From positions 1,346,438-1,410,437 of the forward strand of contig NZ_LFZV01000001.1 of NCBI RefSeq assembly GCF_001183965.1: 64,000 nucleotides of DNA, written 5' to 3'. Position 1 is the first letter of the stretch; each line of letters begins with the position of its first letter. The translations under genes were made by a program, and so were the position numbers. The stretch comes from Bacillus sp. FJAT-27916 (GTDB taxonomy: Bacteria; Bacillota; Bacilli; Bacillales; Pradoshiaceae). The notes beneath the pieces were generated by a model that saw only the letters and a program-made list of their open reading frames with translations, was not told where the DNA came from and ran no database searches. Of the stretch, positions 1 through 8,216 are shown one piece after another.

Positions 1-1124
1 CCATTTTAGTGAATGCAGGAGGAATTGTCGATGATGCCATTAAGGCCCTTGAAAAGTATGAGGCAGCCTTTCCTCAAATAGCTTCAGCTATAGATAAAGC
101 ATCCGATGCCGTTCAAACGAATATGGATGCCATTACGAATGGCATCACTACCGCCAATGACTTCTATGAGACGAAATATCCAGCTGCAAAGGAATCCATC
201 ATGCTTGGCAGTGCGTTCGTAGAGAATCAATGGCCAGGGATATCGAAGGAGCTTGTATCGACTGCAAAACTGATTGATGAGAAGATGCCGAAAGTCAAAA
301 AATCAATAGAACTTGCTGCAGATTTGGCTGCCAATGATCTGCCACCGCTCACCACCAAAATTAATGAAGCGGCAAGTAAATTAACAGAAGCAAAGGGGGA
401 AATCAATTTAGAGGAATTGATTGAATTCCTGCGACTTGATGTACAAAATGACAGTGATTTCCTTTCCAATCCAATTGATTTGAAAGAGGTCACGAAGTAT
501 CCGATTGCGAATTACGGATCCGCGAGTACGCCGTTTTATTCGACCTTAGCGATTTGGGTGGGTGTTGTCCTCTTGGTTTCTATGCTCTCGGTTGAAGTCC
601 ATATGCCGGACGAGAGATATACCATTGCTCAAGTCTATTTCGGCAGGGGGCTGACCTTCCTGACGATTGCCCTTATTCAGACAGCCGTCATTGCCCTTGG
701 AGATATCTTTTTGCTAAAGGCTGATATTTCTGATCGGATATACTTTATTCTATTCTCTCTATTGATTGCGCTTGTTTTTACAGCTCTGATTTACACGCTG
801 GTATCTGTCCTTGGCAATGTGGGGAAAGGCGCGGCCATCATTCTGCTCGTACTTCAGGTTGCAGGGTCAGGCTCTAACTTCCCAATTGAGGTTTCCTCCT
901 CCTTCTTCCAGCATATCTATCCGTTCCTGCCGTTCACATATGCGGTGAAATTATTGCGGGAATCAGTCGGAGGAATCTATTGGCCGACAGCGAGTATGTG
1001 CATCACAGTGCTATCCTTGATTACTGTCTTATTCACTCTTTTTGGAACCATATTTAAAAAGCCGCTTACCAAAATTGTGAACAAATTCAATGAAGATGCG
1101 AAAAAAAGCAAGATCATTCATTGA
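1..1124 (+). CDS. YhgE/Pip family membrane protein, C-terminal part (5'-truncated by window edge)
   Basis: The frame is open to the left edge, so the true start lies outside; the GTG at 9 is not a real start. The first ~150 visible residues are hydrophilic and helical, with repeated Ala/Lys/Asp-rich segments like the extracellular coiled region of YhgE/Pip proteins. The rest has about six membrane segments, including a Gly-rich stretch reading GKGAAIILLVLQVAGSGSNF, typical of the C-terminal ABC-2-like permease half of this family. In other Firmicutes the family includes phage-infection receptors and type VII/ESX-associated proteins. Direct sequence evidence covers only the C-terminal half, so the family is likely but the role is not known. 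Confidence 0.8.
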   Translation, partial: ILVNAGGIVDDAIKALEKYEAAFPQIASAIDKASDAVQTNMDAITNGITTANDFYETKYPAAKESIMLGSAFVENQWPGISKELVSTAKLIDEKMPKVKKSIELAADLAANDLPPLTTKINEAASKLTEAKGEINLEELIEFLRLDVQNDSDFLSNPIDLKEVTKYPIANYGSASTPFYSTLAIWVGVVLLVSMLSVEVHMPDERYTIAQVYFGRGLTFLTIALIQTAVIALGDIFLLKADISDRIYFILFSLLIALVFTALIYTLVSVLGNVGKGAAIILLVLQVAGSGSNFPIEVSSSFFQHIYPFLPFTYAVKLLRESVGGIYWPTASMCITVLSLITVLFTLFGTIFKKPLTKIVNKFNEDAKKSKIIH

Positions 1125-1239
1125 TAAATTTGTCAGATTAAACGGTAACTTGGTAAAATGAAATGGGAATGACCAAGATTACCCAAGAAATAGATAAGAA
1201 GTTCGCACGGCCATGCTGTTAATCAAGGGGTGTTGCAGA

Positions 1240-2211
1240 TTGAAACTGAAGGATGTATTTATTTCGTTATCGGAGAACCAATTCTTGAACCAAGCCGCAC
1301 AGAAATATGGATTGAAAATGGGGGCAAAATCTGTTGTTGCTGGCACGACCATTGAAGAAGCCATTAAGAGCATACGTGAGCTGAACCGCAGGGGAATCTC
1401 CTGCACGGTTGACTGCCTCGGTGAATTCGTGAGTGACCATGCGGAAGCAACCAAAGCAAAGGAACAGATTATCCAAGTGATTGAAGCGATTCATGACAAT
1501 GACGTTGATGCTCATATCTCATTAAAGCCTTCTCAATTAGGGCTTGATATTGATTATGCATTCTGTCTCCAGAATTTAAAGGAAATTGCCGAGGCGGCCT
1601 CCAGGTATGAACTTTTCATTAATATCGATATGGAGAACTATGACCGTCTTGAACCGTCATTCCGCCTTTTGGAGGAACTTTCTGAAGAGTATCCCAATAT
1701 CGGAACGGTTATCCAAGCCTATTTCTACCGTGCTCAGTCAGACATTGAACGGTTGAAGGATTATCGCCTTCGTATCGTGAAAGGCGCTTATAAAGAAACA
1801 AGCGATGTTGCTTATCAAACGAAACTAGACATCGATGATAATTTCCTTCGATTAATTGAATATCATTTAATGAACGGCAAATTCACATCCATTGCCACCC
1901 ACGATCATCAGGTTATCAATCACGTGAAGCGATTTGTTGAAGCCAACCATATTTCGAAAGACAAATTTGAATTCCAAATGCTTTACGGATTCAGAACTGA
2001 GCTTCAATATGAACTGGCCAATGAAGGCTATCAATTCTGTACGTATGTGCCATTTGGGACAGACTGGTACGGTTACTTCATGAGACGTCTTGCTGAAAGG
2101 CCGCAAAACCTTGGCTTAGTGACAAAGCAAGTATTTAATAAGAAAACAAATATTGTCCTTGGTGTCGCTGCAGGAGCCTTCCTGCTTGGAAGAATGACGA
2201 GGAAGAAATAA
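1240..2211 (+). CDS. putB: Proline dehydrogenase (FAD-dependent)
   Basis: Oxidises proline to delta-1-pyrroline-5-carboxylate, passing electrons through FAD to the respiratory chain. The 323-residue product has the family's TIM-barrel motifs, including the C-terminal signature WYGYFMRRLAERPQN that holds the catalytic arginines, and an SLKPSQLG segment at about residue 97. Length agrees with stand-alone Gram-positive PutB rather than bifunctional PutA. I chose the TTG at 1240 because AAGGGGTG lies 7-8 bases upstream; an upstream ATG at 1213 has no ribosome site. The partner P5C dehydrogenase is not in the window. The final ~20 residues are hydrophobic then basic (GAAGAFLLGRMTRKK), suggesting loose membrane contact. 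A strong terminator follows. Confidence 0.9.
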   Translation: MKLKDVFISLSENQFLNQAAQKYGLKMGAKSVVAGTTIEEAIKSIRELNRRGISCTVDCLGEFVSDHAEATKAKEQIIQVIEAIHDNDVDAHISLKPSQLGLDIDYAFCLQNLKEIAEAASRYELFINIDMENYDRLEPSFRLLEELSEEYPNIGTVIQAYFYRAQSDIERLKDYRLRIVKGAYKETSDVAYQTKLDIDDNFLRLIEYHLMNGKFTSIATHDHQVINHVKRFVEANHISKDKFEFQMLYGFRTELQYELANEGYQFCTYVPFGTDWYGYFMRRLAERPQNLGLVTKQVFNKKTNIVLGVAAGAFLLGRMTRKK

Positions 2212-2231
2212 AGAATGAAATAGAAATAAAG

Positions 2232-2269
2232 AAAGCAAAGCCATTTATTGAACGGGCTTTGCTTTTTTC
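2232..2269 (+). terminator. Intrinsic terminator of putB
   Basis: An 11-bp perfect stem (AAAGCAAAGCC at 2232-2242 with its complement at 2255-2265) is followed by a run of T. The right side lies over the stop codon of the convergent unknown gene, so it may work in both directions. Confidence 0.85.
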
Positions 2270-3186
2270 ATTTGTCCATACCATTCGGAGGACTTGTAGA
2301 ATCTTGCATAGATTTGATCACTCCAGCCAGTGGCAGACTCTCTTTTCAACTGTTCGTTCGTTAAGATCCATTGTGTTATTTTTCTTAGTTCGTCTTCTGT
2401 AAACTCCTGCTGGATGGTAGACAATTTATCCATCCAAGGTTTTTTCGGTGTGCGGCCAGCAGCATTATCCAGCCATAGAATACATTGTTTTGTTCGATTG
2501 AATCCGGTTTCCATGAATTCACTAAACAAGTAATGGATGAATTGATAGCAGCCTTGATGATTTTTGACTTTATAATGGCGGAGGGTATTCAGAATGTCTG
2601 TATTATCCTCTTTTATAAAGTTTAGTATTTTTTTAAAGTCTTTAATAGTATGATGATATCCACTTTCAGCGTTTAGGTGTAACAGATAGTGAAGTGCCTT
2701 GTTGCGCAAAAAGAAATCAGCTGAACGGAAGAAGCGGCTGTTTTTTTCTATTTTCCAAATATAAGAGAAGATGCCGGAGTTCGGATTGATAGAAGCTCCC
2801 TGCAAATAAGCCAATAAAGAGGTGAACTCACTGGGGGTGAACAGCTGTATAAGAGAGAACGTCTCATCAATCAATTCCGTCATCAAGGATAAGGAAGAAT
2901 CAAATACGATGGGTGAGAATGTGCCGCTCCAAGTTAAATCATATACTTTAATAAGGCGGCCTAAAAGGTATTTCAAGGAGTTACTGCTTAATGAATCCAG
3001 CATCACATGCAAGGATTGGGTGTGGATCAGAAAAAGCTCCGGTTGATTATCCTTCGAATTATTTTTTCGAACTAGTACCACCCAAGATTCCAGCCATTGA
3101 TCGATAACCGCCGATTCTGATTGTTGAAGAAGCAGACTCTTGGCATAAGATGCCGCTTGTTTCTGTTCTGATTGATGGAAAGACAT
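2245..3186 (-). CDS. Unrecognised 313-residue cytoplasmic protein
   Basis: I do not recognise this family. The protein has no signal peptide or clear membrane span, is rich in Leu, Ser, Phe and aromatic residues, and appears all-helical (for example segments around FDSSLSLMTELIDETFSLIQL and IQQEFTEDELRKITQWIL), as in helical-repeat or regulatory adaptor proteins. Coding potential is supported by its length, lack of any competing frame, and an isolated position facing putB across a shared terminator. It starts at an ATG at 3186 with AGAAAGAGTGATCC-type weak ribosome site just upstream. Nothing in the neighbours suggests a function. Confidence 0.7.
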   Translation of the reverse strand: MSFHQSEQKQAASYAKSLLLQQSESAVIDQWLESWVVLVRKNNSKDNQPELFLIHTQSLHVMLDSLSSNSLKYLLGRLIKVYDLTWSGTFSPIVFDSSLSLMTELIDETFSLIQLFTPSEFTSLLAYLQGASINPNSGIFSYIWKIEKNSRFFRSADFFLRNKALHYLLHLNAESGYHHTIKDFKKILNFIKEDNTDILNTLRHYKVKNHQGCYQFIHYLFSEFMETGFNRTKQCILWLDNAAGRTPKKPWMDKLSTIQQEFTEDELRKITQWILTNEQLKRESATGWSDQIYARFYKSSEWYGQMKKAKPVQ

Positions 3187-3469
3187 AGGATCACTCTTTC
3201 TAAAACAAAGGTACCTTTTGTCATTTTATCATCTGATTGTGACGTCCTCCAAATTCCGGCCAGTACCTATTACTATCTACCAATCTTAAAGGCAAACGTA
3301 AGCAGAAAACTGAAGATAAAGAGCTTTCAAAAGAAATCACCCGAATTTTTAAGGAAAGTAGAAACAACTACGGAACACTGGGCTATCTATCGCCTGTAGA
3401 ATTTATACAGCAGACCTTATAATTTTTGTCCAGTTTAGTTATTCAATCCACGCCTTTACTTCCATAAGC
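3187..3469. other. Gene-free stretch upstream of the unknown gene
   Basis: No convincing gene, hairpin or promoter pair was found. It presumably carries the leftward promoter of the 2245-3186 gene. Confidence 0.4.
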
Positions 3470-3513
3470 AATTCAACAGATAAGGGCATTAATCCTTCTT
3501 AGATTAATGCCCT
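3470..3513. repeat. Dispersed hairpin repeat, copy A
   Basis: AATTCAACA (3470-3478) is followed by a perfect 12-bp stem, AGGGCATTAATC (3483-3494) with GATTAATGCCCT (3502-3513), loop CTTCTTA. The outer arm overlaps the stop codon of the small leftward gene 3512-3706. Related copies lie at 3784, 5272 and 51951. There is no strong T tract here, so it may be an RNA-stabilising 3' hairpin rather than a classic terminator. Confidence 0.75.
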
Positions 3514-3706
3514 AAGCGACAACTTTATTTGTTTTCGAAAATTTGGGCAATCTTATGACCCAGTATAAGATTATCCAAGGCAGAATGAACTTGGTAGACC
3601 ATTCGATTACATTGGGAAACAAATACAATATGTTGATATTGAAAAAAAATGAGAGTAATACCAAAAGTGCAAACAAAACTATAGTACCAATAATTAATTT
3701 TTTCAT
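3512..3706 (-). CDS. Small two-span membrane protein (64 aa)
   Basis: The 64-residue product starts MKKLIIGTIVLFALLVLLSF and has two hydrophobic helices (about residues 3-24 and 40-53) separated by a short loop, ending in a Lys-rich tail. A GGGGGAG ribosome site sits five bases before the ATG, which is strong support for a real gene. The stop codon is embedded in repeat hairpin copy A. A longer overlapping frame on the same strand (3525-3821) lacks such a start and looks artificial. Function is unknown; such proteins are often membrane-complex accessories or unstudied small proteins. Confidence 0.65.
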   Translation of the reverse strand: MKKLIIGTIVLFALLVLLSFFFNINILYLFPNVIEWSTKFILPWIILYWVIRLPKFSKTNKVVA

Positions 3707-3783
3707 TATAACTCCCCCTCTTTTTTATAGTTAAGGGAATATATTCTGGATCGTTAAAACAAATACCTTCTTCAACAAAACTT

Positions 3784-3846
3784 CCCGTTTCTACAATAAG
3801 GAATTCAACACAAAAAGGCATTAATCCTTCTTAAATCAATGCCCCT
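3784..3846. repeat. Dispersed hairpin repeat, copy B
   Basis: This copy shares a 30-base identical block with copy C (3798-3827 here, 5281-5310 there), preceded in both by CCCGTTTCT. The hairpin arms GGCATTAAT and ATCAATGCC pair with one mismatch. Confidence 0.75.
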
Positions 3847-3863
3847 GCTAATTATATAAAATA

Positions 3864-3892
3864 CAGGGTAGTCCTATAGTGAGACTACCCTG
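3864..3892. other. Isolated perfect hairpin
   Basis: CAGGGTAGTC (3864-3873) pairs perfectly with GACTACCCTG (3883-3892) around a 9-base loop. It has no T tract on either strand and no gene directly attached. With copy B and the next terminator it fills the 310-base space between two leftward genes. Confidence 0.6.
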
Positions 3893-3962
3893 GAGTTCAT
3901 CAGCTAAGCAATTATTAAAAGAGGAACTATTATAATCACCCATATAAGCAAGAAAATAAAGA

Positions 3963-3992
3963 AAGAACCGATAAGCTTTTTTATCGGTTCTT
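3963..3992 (-). terminator. Terminator after the YitT-family gene
   Basis: A 12-bp stem (3963-3974 with 3981-3992, containing GAACCGATAA and TTATCGGTTC) lies just past the stop of the leftward gene. On the minus strand the tail is TTTCTTTATT. It is nearly symmetrical and could also act on rightward transcripts. Confidence 0.8.
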
Positions 3993-4017
3993 CTTTGTGT
4001 GAAAATATATTGGATTC

Positions 4018-4887
4018 TTAATGAATGTTCTTCTTTTTGAAGTTTCCTCCCTTTACTTCATTGATATGACTGATAGCAATGAAGGCATTCTCATCAATTC
4101 CATCAACAATTGACCGTAGTTTTGCCTCTTCTAAACGAGTGACCACGCAGAAAATAACTCGTTTTTCTTCTTTAGAATAGGCACCTTGCCCATTTAAGAA
4201 AGTAACTGTTCTACCTAATCTTGTAGTGATTTCATTAGCGATTTCTTCATAGTGGTTGCTGATGATGACAATCTGCTTAGATTCATCTAATCCTTCTACT
4301 ACAATATCCATCGTTTTAAAGGCGACAAAATAAGCAATCAATGAATACATTCCAGAGTTAAAGTTGTAGACAAAGCAAGCAGCACCTAAAATGAAAAGGT
4401 TAAAGAACATAACAATCTGTCCAACAGAGAATGATGACTTACTGCTAATGAGAATAGCCAAAACCTCTGTACCATCCAGCGCGCCTGAGTTTCGTAGTAC
4501 AATACCAACACCAACACCAAGAATGATGCCGCCAAATATGGCTGCTAATAACGGATCATCTGTCAAAGGGGCGGAATGATGCAAAAGAATAGTGAATAGG
4601 GAAGCGATACAAATTCCGTAGAAACTTTGAATTGCGAAGGTTTTACCTATTTGTTTGTAACCTAAGTAGATGAATGGAGCATTTAAAACGATTAGAAAAA
4701 TGGCTAGCTGAAAATTAGTGATTTTCGATAGCATAATCGATATACCTACGATGCCACCATCCACAATATTATTGGGGATTAAAAATTTCTCGATGCCAAA
4801 GGCAAATAAAAATGCACCAAGTGTAATCATTAGAAAACGAAAAGTAGTTTTAGTAAAGCGTTGTTTTTTTGTTAATGGTTTGCCCAA
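4018..4887 (-). CDS. YitT family membrane protein (DUF161 + DUF2179)
   Basis: The protein has an N-terminal set of five to six membrane helices containing the family hallmarks IPNNIVDGGIVGISIML and NSGALDGTEVLAI, followed by a soluble C-terminal DUF2179 domain (about residues 205-280: QIVIISNHYEEIA... GAYSKEEKRVIFCVV). 289 residues is the usual length. Bacilli carry several paralogues of unknown transport role, so no gene symbol is given. The start is TTG at 4887 with AAGGAGG seven bases upstream. It stands alone with its own terminator. Confidence 0.88.
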   Translation of the reverse strand: MGKPLTKKQRFTKTTFRFLMITLGAFLFAFGIEKFLIPNNIVDGGIVGISIMLSKITNFQLAIFLIVLNAPFIYLGYKQIGKTFAIQSFYGICIASLFTILLHHSAPLTDDPLLAAIFGGIILGVGVGIVLRNSGALDGTEVLAILISSKSSFSVGQIVMFFNLFILGAACFVYNFNSGMYSLIAYFVAFKTMDIVVEGLDESKQIVIISNHYEEIANEITTRLGRTVTFLNGQGAYSKEEKRVIFCVVTRLEEAKLRSIVDGIDENAFIAISHINEVKGGNFKKKNIH

Positions 4888-5271
4888 TAAAAGACCTCCT
4901 TATAAATTATTTATTATTTAAAAATACCTTTTGGTGTTATTCTATATTTCTCTATAGAGACTGTACGAATGGAGATTGTGCTTATTTTTGCCATATAAGT
5001 GAAGTTTATCACAAAATGATAAATTATATAAGTATAAAAGTTTATTTGTGTAAGCCTATCTTTCCTTTTAGCAGCAAAAAAAAGACTGTCAATTTGACAG
5101 TAGTGAAATTCTGCTTTTGACCAGTTATCCCTATAAGGAAATGAGATAAAGGTTTTATTTTCCGCCCCTAACACACCTACGTATATAACTGCATTCCTTT
5201 TATATTAAATGATATAAAAAAGAATCGGCTAACCCAATTTTTTAATGATTCGTTCTTATTAAACTAAACTG
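4888..5271. other. Gene-free stretch with an orphan leftward terminator
   Basis: This holds the upstream region of the YitT-family gene and the hairpin at 5077-5101. A leftward open frame (4914-5174) lacks a ribosome site and crosses that terminator, so I do not call it. Confidence 0.4.
5077..5101 (-). terminator. Orphan leftward terminator
   Basis: The 17-base palindrome ACTGTCAATTTGACAGT (5085-5101) is followed on the minus strand by CTTTTTTTT. It could end transcripts that pass the 5390-5908 gene, about 290 bases upstream. Confidence 0.6.
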
Positions 5272-5330
5272 CCCGTTTCTAAGGAATTCAACACAAAAAG
5301 GCATTAATCCCCCGTTGGATCAAAGCCCCC
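5272..5330. repeat. Dispersed hairpin repeat, copy C
   Basis: Identical to copy B over 30 bases (5281-5310). Its stem is decayed: GGCATTAATCC against GGATCAAAGCC with two mismatches. It lies 60 bases past the stop of the leftward 5390-5908 gene. Confidence 0.75.
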
Positions 5331-5389
5331 TTAGTTTACGTATACTTATTCATAATAATAGCAACTACCTTTAGAAATGATAGTTGTAT

Positions 5390-5908
5390 TTATATTTCAC
5401 TGATTATTTGTCCATCCTTATCTAAGAAGTCTATATTTCTGTTAGAAAAGTTTTTCGGTTTATTATTCATAAAAATCCAAACGCTCGTTTTATCATTGAG
5501 CCTAACAATATCTGCCTCTATTCCGTTCACTTTTAAGGTCTCCGTTTCAGCCACTATATCTTTTGGTATGATCCCGTGCAAAAGGATATCTCCATCAACA
5601 ATACTTGTATAGGAAGAACCTCTATCCTCATCGTGAGAATAATAGGTTTGTTTCCAACCGAATATCCCTTTTTCAAACCGGACTAATGAAACACTATTTC
5701 CAACTTCAAATGGCACAAATGTAGAATTCCCAATTCGGTAAAATTCTTTATCACCCATTTCAGTTTGAACAAATTCATTCTTAAACTTTTCAAATGCTTC
5801 ATCAACAGTTTTAGAACTTAGTTTTGCACTCTCTATACTTGCAAATATCGCATATGTAACAATCATTGATATAACATAAAATGAGATTGTTTTTGTACGT
5901 GATCTCAA
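5390..5908 (-). CDS. Hypothetical membrane-anchored protein (172 aa)
   Basis: Residues 7-27 form one hydrophobic N-terminal helix (FYVISMIVTYAIFASIESA) that could be a signal anchor. The remainder is a soluble, probably extracytoplasmic domain rich in beta-prone segments (FVPFEVGNSVSLVRFEKGIFGW). No family is recognised, though small anchored proteins of this shape are common in Bacillus. The likely start is TTG at 5908 behind GGGGGAAGAG; an ATG five bases upstream is out of frame. It is monocistronic, and a repeat hairpin and an orphan terminator follow it. Confidence 0.6.
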   Translation of the reverse strand: MRSRTKTISFYVISMIVTYAIFASIESAKLSSKTVDEAFEKFKNEFVQTEMGDKEFYRIGNSTFVPFEVGNSVSLVRFEKGIFGWKQTYYSHDEDRGSSYTSIVDGDILLHGIIPKDIVAETETLKVNGIEADIVRLNDKTSVWIFMNNKPKNFSNRNIDFLDKDGQIISEI

Positions 5909-6189
5909 CTCATCTCTTCCCCCGTTTTTTATTTTAACTCTTAAAATACTTGAATTAACTTAATGTTATTTTCTCAGTTGCTCTTGTTAAAATAACCTCC
6001 CTCAATATACAAAGTGAAATCTGCCCCTTAGTTGAAGAAAGTATGTCCATTTAATGGTATCACAAAATGGATATTTCCCTTATTATTCAAAAGCAACAAT
6101 CTATACGAAAACAGCATCATAAAAGAAGGATTCCGTCTATCGGAATAGAAAGTATAGGGGGAAAACAAAGAAGTGGAGGTGGTGACCAG

Positions 6190-6537
6190 GTGCCCAAATG
6201 GCTTTTGCGTCTGGAAGGTTTGGCTGTTTTGCTTGTCAGTTTGTATGTATATGCTTTATTCGATTACAGCTGGATGTTATTTTTTCTATTGATTATGGCG
6301 CCGGATTTATCCGCCTTAGGCTTTCTCGTTAATCAGCGTGTTGGAGCCATATCGTATAATATCTTCCACACATACCTGTTCGTATGGCCCTTTATCTTAT
6401 ACGGCTCCATTTGGTCAAATGACATGCTACTGATGATAGGCTTGATTTTTGCTTCCCATATTGGGATGGACCGGATATTAGGCTATGGACTGAGATATAC
6501 AAACATGCTGGAAGAGAATCATCTACGTAAGCTATAA
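6190..6537 (+). CDS. DUF4260 family membrane protein
   Basis: The 115-residue product has four hydrophobic segments and the conserved family blocks LLRLEGLAVLLVSLYVY, APDLSALG, YNIFHTYL and HIGMDRILGYGLRY. The function of DUF4260 proteins is unknown; they are small integral membrane proteins. I chose GTG at 6190 because GGAGGT ends nine bases before it and the family begins at this point. The frame is open back to 6067, but those extra 41 residues are hydrophilic and unlike the family. The next small membrane gene starts 22 bases later and may be co-transcribed. Confidence 0.85.
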   Translation: MPKWLLRLEGLAVLLVSLYVYALFDYSWMLFFLLIMAPDLSALGFLVNQRVGAISYNIFHTYLFVWPFILYGSIWSNDMLLMIGLIFASHIGMDRILGYGLRYTNMLEENHLRKL

Positions 6538-6559
6538 GAGGTAAAGTGGGAGGGGTTAA

Positions 6560-6844
6560 ATGGTATTCATTTTCTTATTTGTCTTCATTGTTGTAGTGGG
6601 ATTAACAAATACGGCTGTTTTTAAACTTGCAGGTAAACATAGGGGAAGAAGGCTTTGGTCTGGCTTAATTTTGATTCTTCTTTCCCCTATCGTCTTTTTT
6701 ATCACGATTGCTGCAATCGGACCTTTTGATTCAGGAGGATTTGGGACAGGATTATTTGCGGTTTTGTATGGATCCGTCTTTTTTATGAATGGGCTTATTA
6801 TGATTATGATTGGTTTGTTTACAGCAAAGAGTAATAAGAAATGA
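6560..6844 (+). CDS. Small membrane protein (94 aa), unknown
   Basis: Three hydrophobic helices (about residues 1-22, 33-53 and 66-87) are separated by a basic loop (KLAGKHRGRR) and a Gly-rich loop (FDSGGFGTG). A GGGAGGGG ribosome site lies five bases before the ATG. It is close behind the DUF4260 gene and probably in the same transcript. The family is not recognised; topology alone suggests an inner-membrane accessory protein. Confidence 0.65.
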   Translation: MVFIFLFVFIVVVGLTNTAVFKLAGKHRGRRLWSGLILILLSPIVFFITIAAIGPFDSGGFGTGLFAVLYGSVFFMNGLIMIMIGLFTAKSNKK

Positions 6845-6969
6845 TAAGTTATAAAAGTGGCAATCAAATTTATCCATTTAGACCTATAACTTCAAAATGT
6901 AAAAAGATAGAAACCCAGATGTAACATTGTAGCTATATAATAAACATACAAACTACATAGAAGGAACGA

Positions 6970-7133
6970 TGACAATGGACAAAAAAGAATATGAACAAAA
7001 AAATGATTCTTTAAATCTTTCACCAGTAATCAAAGATTATATTCAAAATAGAACAACGTTAGAAGATTTGGAGCAACTGAAGCACTTGATCGCCAAACGA
7101 TATGCGGTGTTAAAGGTGCCAGGTCTTGATTAA
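6970..7133 (+). pseudogene. Small cytoplasmic protein gene with an apparent one-base frameshift
   Basis: From the ATG at 6970 (after GAAGGA) the frame reads MTMDKKEYEQKNDSLNL and then stops at 7027. Shifting one base at the CTT/CAC junction (7018-7021) gives a natural continuation, SPVIKDYIQNRTTLEDLEQL and on to VLKVPGLD, ending at 7133, directly before a strong terminator. The downstream frame has no start codon of its own. I infer an original protein of about 54 residues that has lost one base near 7020, or a sequencing error. No family is recognised. Confidence 0.55.
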
Positions 7134-7142
7134 GAGAAGGAT

Positions 7143-7178
7143 AAGCATTTTAGAGAACGTTCTAGAATGCTTTTTTTC
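7143..7178 (+). terminator. Terminator after the small frameshifted gene
   Basis: AAGCATTTTAGA (7143-7154) pairs with TCTAGAATGCTT (7161-7172) with one G-T pair, then a run of seven T. Confidence 0.85.
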
Positions 7179-7225
7179 TTTTTGACGGAATAAATGGCCT
7201 CTAATGATGAGAGGGCGTTCAAATA

Positions 7226-7372
7226 TTAATGATTTTTCTTTTTGAGCTCATCACTGATTTCCATTAAAATTAGCAAAATTAAATAGAGCATAATAAAAAG
7301 CACTAGTTCTTGCGTAAAGAATACCAGTATTGCAATTAATACCATCCAAACCCCAAAATACTTTCTGTTCAT
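7226..7372 (-). CDS. Small membrane protein (48 aa)
   Basis: An ATG at 7372 opens a 48-codon frame, MNRKYFGVWMVLIAILVFF followed by a second very hydrophobic stretch and the charged end EISDELKKKNH. The pattern (basic start, one long or two short membrane helices, charged tail) is that of a genuine small membrane protein rather than chance. The ribosome site is modest (AGGACG, seven bases upstream). There is no recognised family, and it lies between oppositely directed terminators. Confidence 0.5.
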   Translation of the reverse strand: MNRKYFGVWMVLIAILVFFTQELVLFIMLYLILLILMEISDELKKKNH

Positions 7373-7471
7373 AGAATCGTCCTGATATTCATGCTCATAA
7401 TTAATGGCTAACTAAGATCATTCCAGTTACAGTTCATTTTAGTATAGAAGTTAAGAAATAATGACTAATTT

Positions 7472-7522
7472 AAAAAGGGCTGTCCTTAAAAGTCAATCTT
7501 CCCTGACTCTTGGAACAGCCCT
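7472..7522 (-). terminator. Terminator of the ABC permease/binding-protein operon
   Basis: On the minus strand AGGGCTGTTCC (from 7522) pairs with GGACAGCCCT (to 7476) and is followed by TTTTTAAA. It lies five bases beyond the permease stop. Confidence 0.8.
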
Positions 7523-7527
7523 AATCC

Positions 7528-8208
7528 TTATTTCATAAAAACCTCTGCCCGTTTCTCCAAATAGCGCTGCAGAACCGATACGACGGAGCATATTGCCCAA
7601 TAAATGAGCGCAATCAAGATGTACATAGTCATGTAATCTAATTCCCGCCCGCCGACGATTTTGGCATGCTGAAAGATTTCCGGCACAGTAATCATGGCTG
7701 CGAGCGACGAAGCTTTGATTAGATCAAGCATCACGTTTGATAGCGGAGGGAGGGCAATGCGGACAGCCTGAGGGAGAATGATACCTCCTAAGGTTTGCCA
7801 ATATGTAAGTCCGAGTGATTGTGATGCCTCCCATTGGCCATGGTCGATCGCCTTGATAGCCGAACGATTGATCTCGGCGATATAAGCAGCACTGTTCAAG
7901 CTGAAGCCAATGACAGCAGCTTGGATGGCTGTGAATTCAATACCGATTACTGGGAAACCAAAATAAAGGATGAACAGGATGACAAGAATCGGTACACCAC
8001 GCATGAACGAGATATACAGGCTAGACGGCAGTCGCAGCAGCCAGTTGGCCGAGCTGCGCCCTAGTGCCAGGAATAGCCCGAGCAGAAGACCGAAAATCAT
8101 GCTTGTAAAGGAGATGAACAGGGTGTTCCATAATCCTTCCAGTACATAAGGCAAGGAGTCAATGGCCAAGCTTGGGTTAAATAAATATTGCCACTGAATT
8201 TGTTCCAT
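7528..8208 (-). CDS. Polar amino-acid ABC transporter permease (HisM/GlnP family)
   Basis: The 226-residue membrane protein has about five helices and the EAA-loop signature EASQSLGLTYWQTLGGIILPQA, which contacts the ATPase. The N-terminus (GLWNTLFISFTSMIFGLLLG) and RGVPILVILFILYFG are standard for polar amino-acid importers. It starts eight bases after the binding-protein stop, so they form one operon. The size pairing (226 and ~285 aa) resembles B. subtilis YckA/YckB, also a permease and binding protein without an adjacent ATPase gene. No ATPase lies in this window, so it presumably borrows one encoded elsewhere. The substrate cannot be read from sequence. Confidence 0.88.
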   Translation of the reverse strand: MEQIQWQYLFNPSLAIDSLPYVLEGLWNTLFISFTSMIFGLLLGLFLALGRSSANWLLRLPSSLYISFMRGVPILVILFILYFGFPVIGIEFTAIQAAVIGFSLNSAAYIAEINRSAIKAIDHGQWEASQSLGLTYWQTLGGIILPQAVRIALPPLSNVMLDLIKASSLAAMITVPEIFQHAKIVGGRELDYMTMYILIALIYWAICSVVSVLQRYLEKRAEVFMK

Positions 8209-8216
8209 ATTAATGC

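Noticed and set aside
3525..3821. 98-codon leftward frame overlapping the 64-aa membrane gene
   Set aside because: No ribosome site, it runs through repeat copy B and out of frame with the well-started small gene.
4914..5174. 86-codon leftward frame
   Set aside because: It crosses a terminator hairpin with T tract and has no ribosome site; composition is not protein-like.
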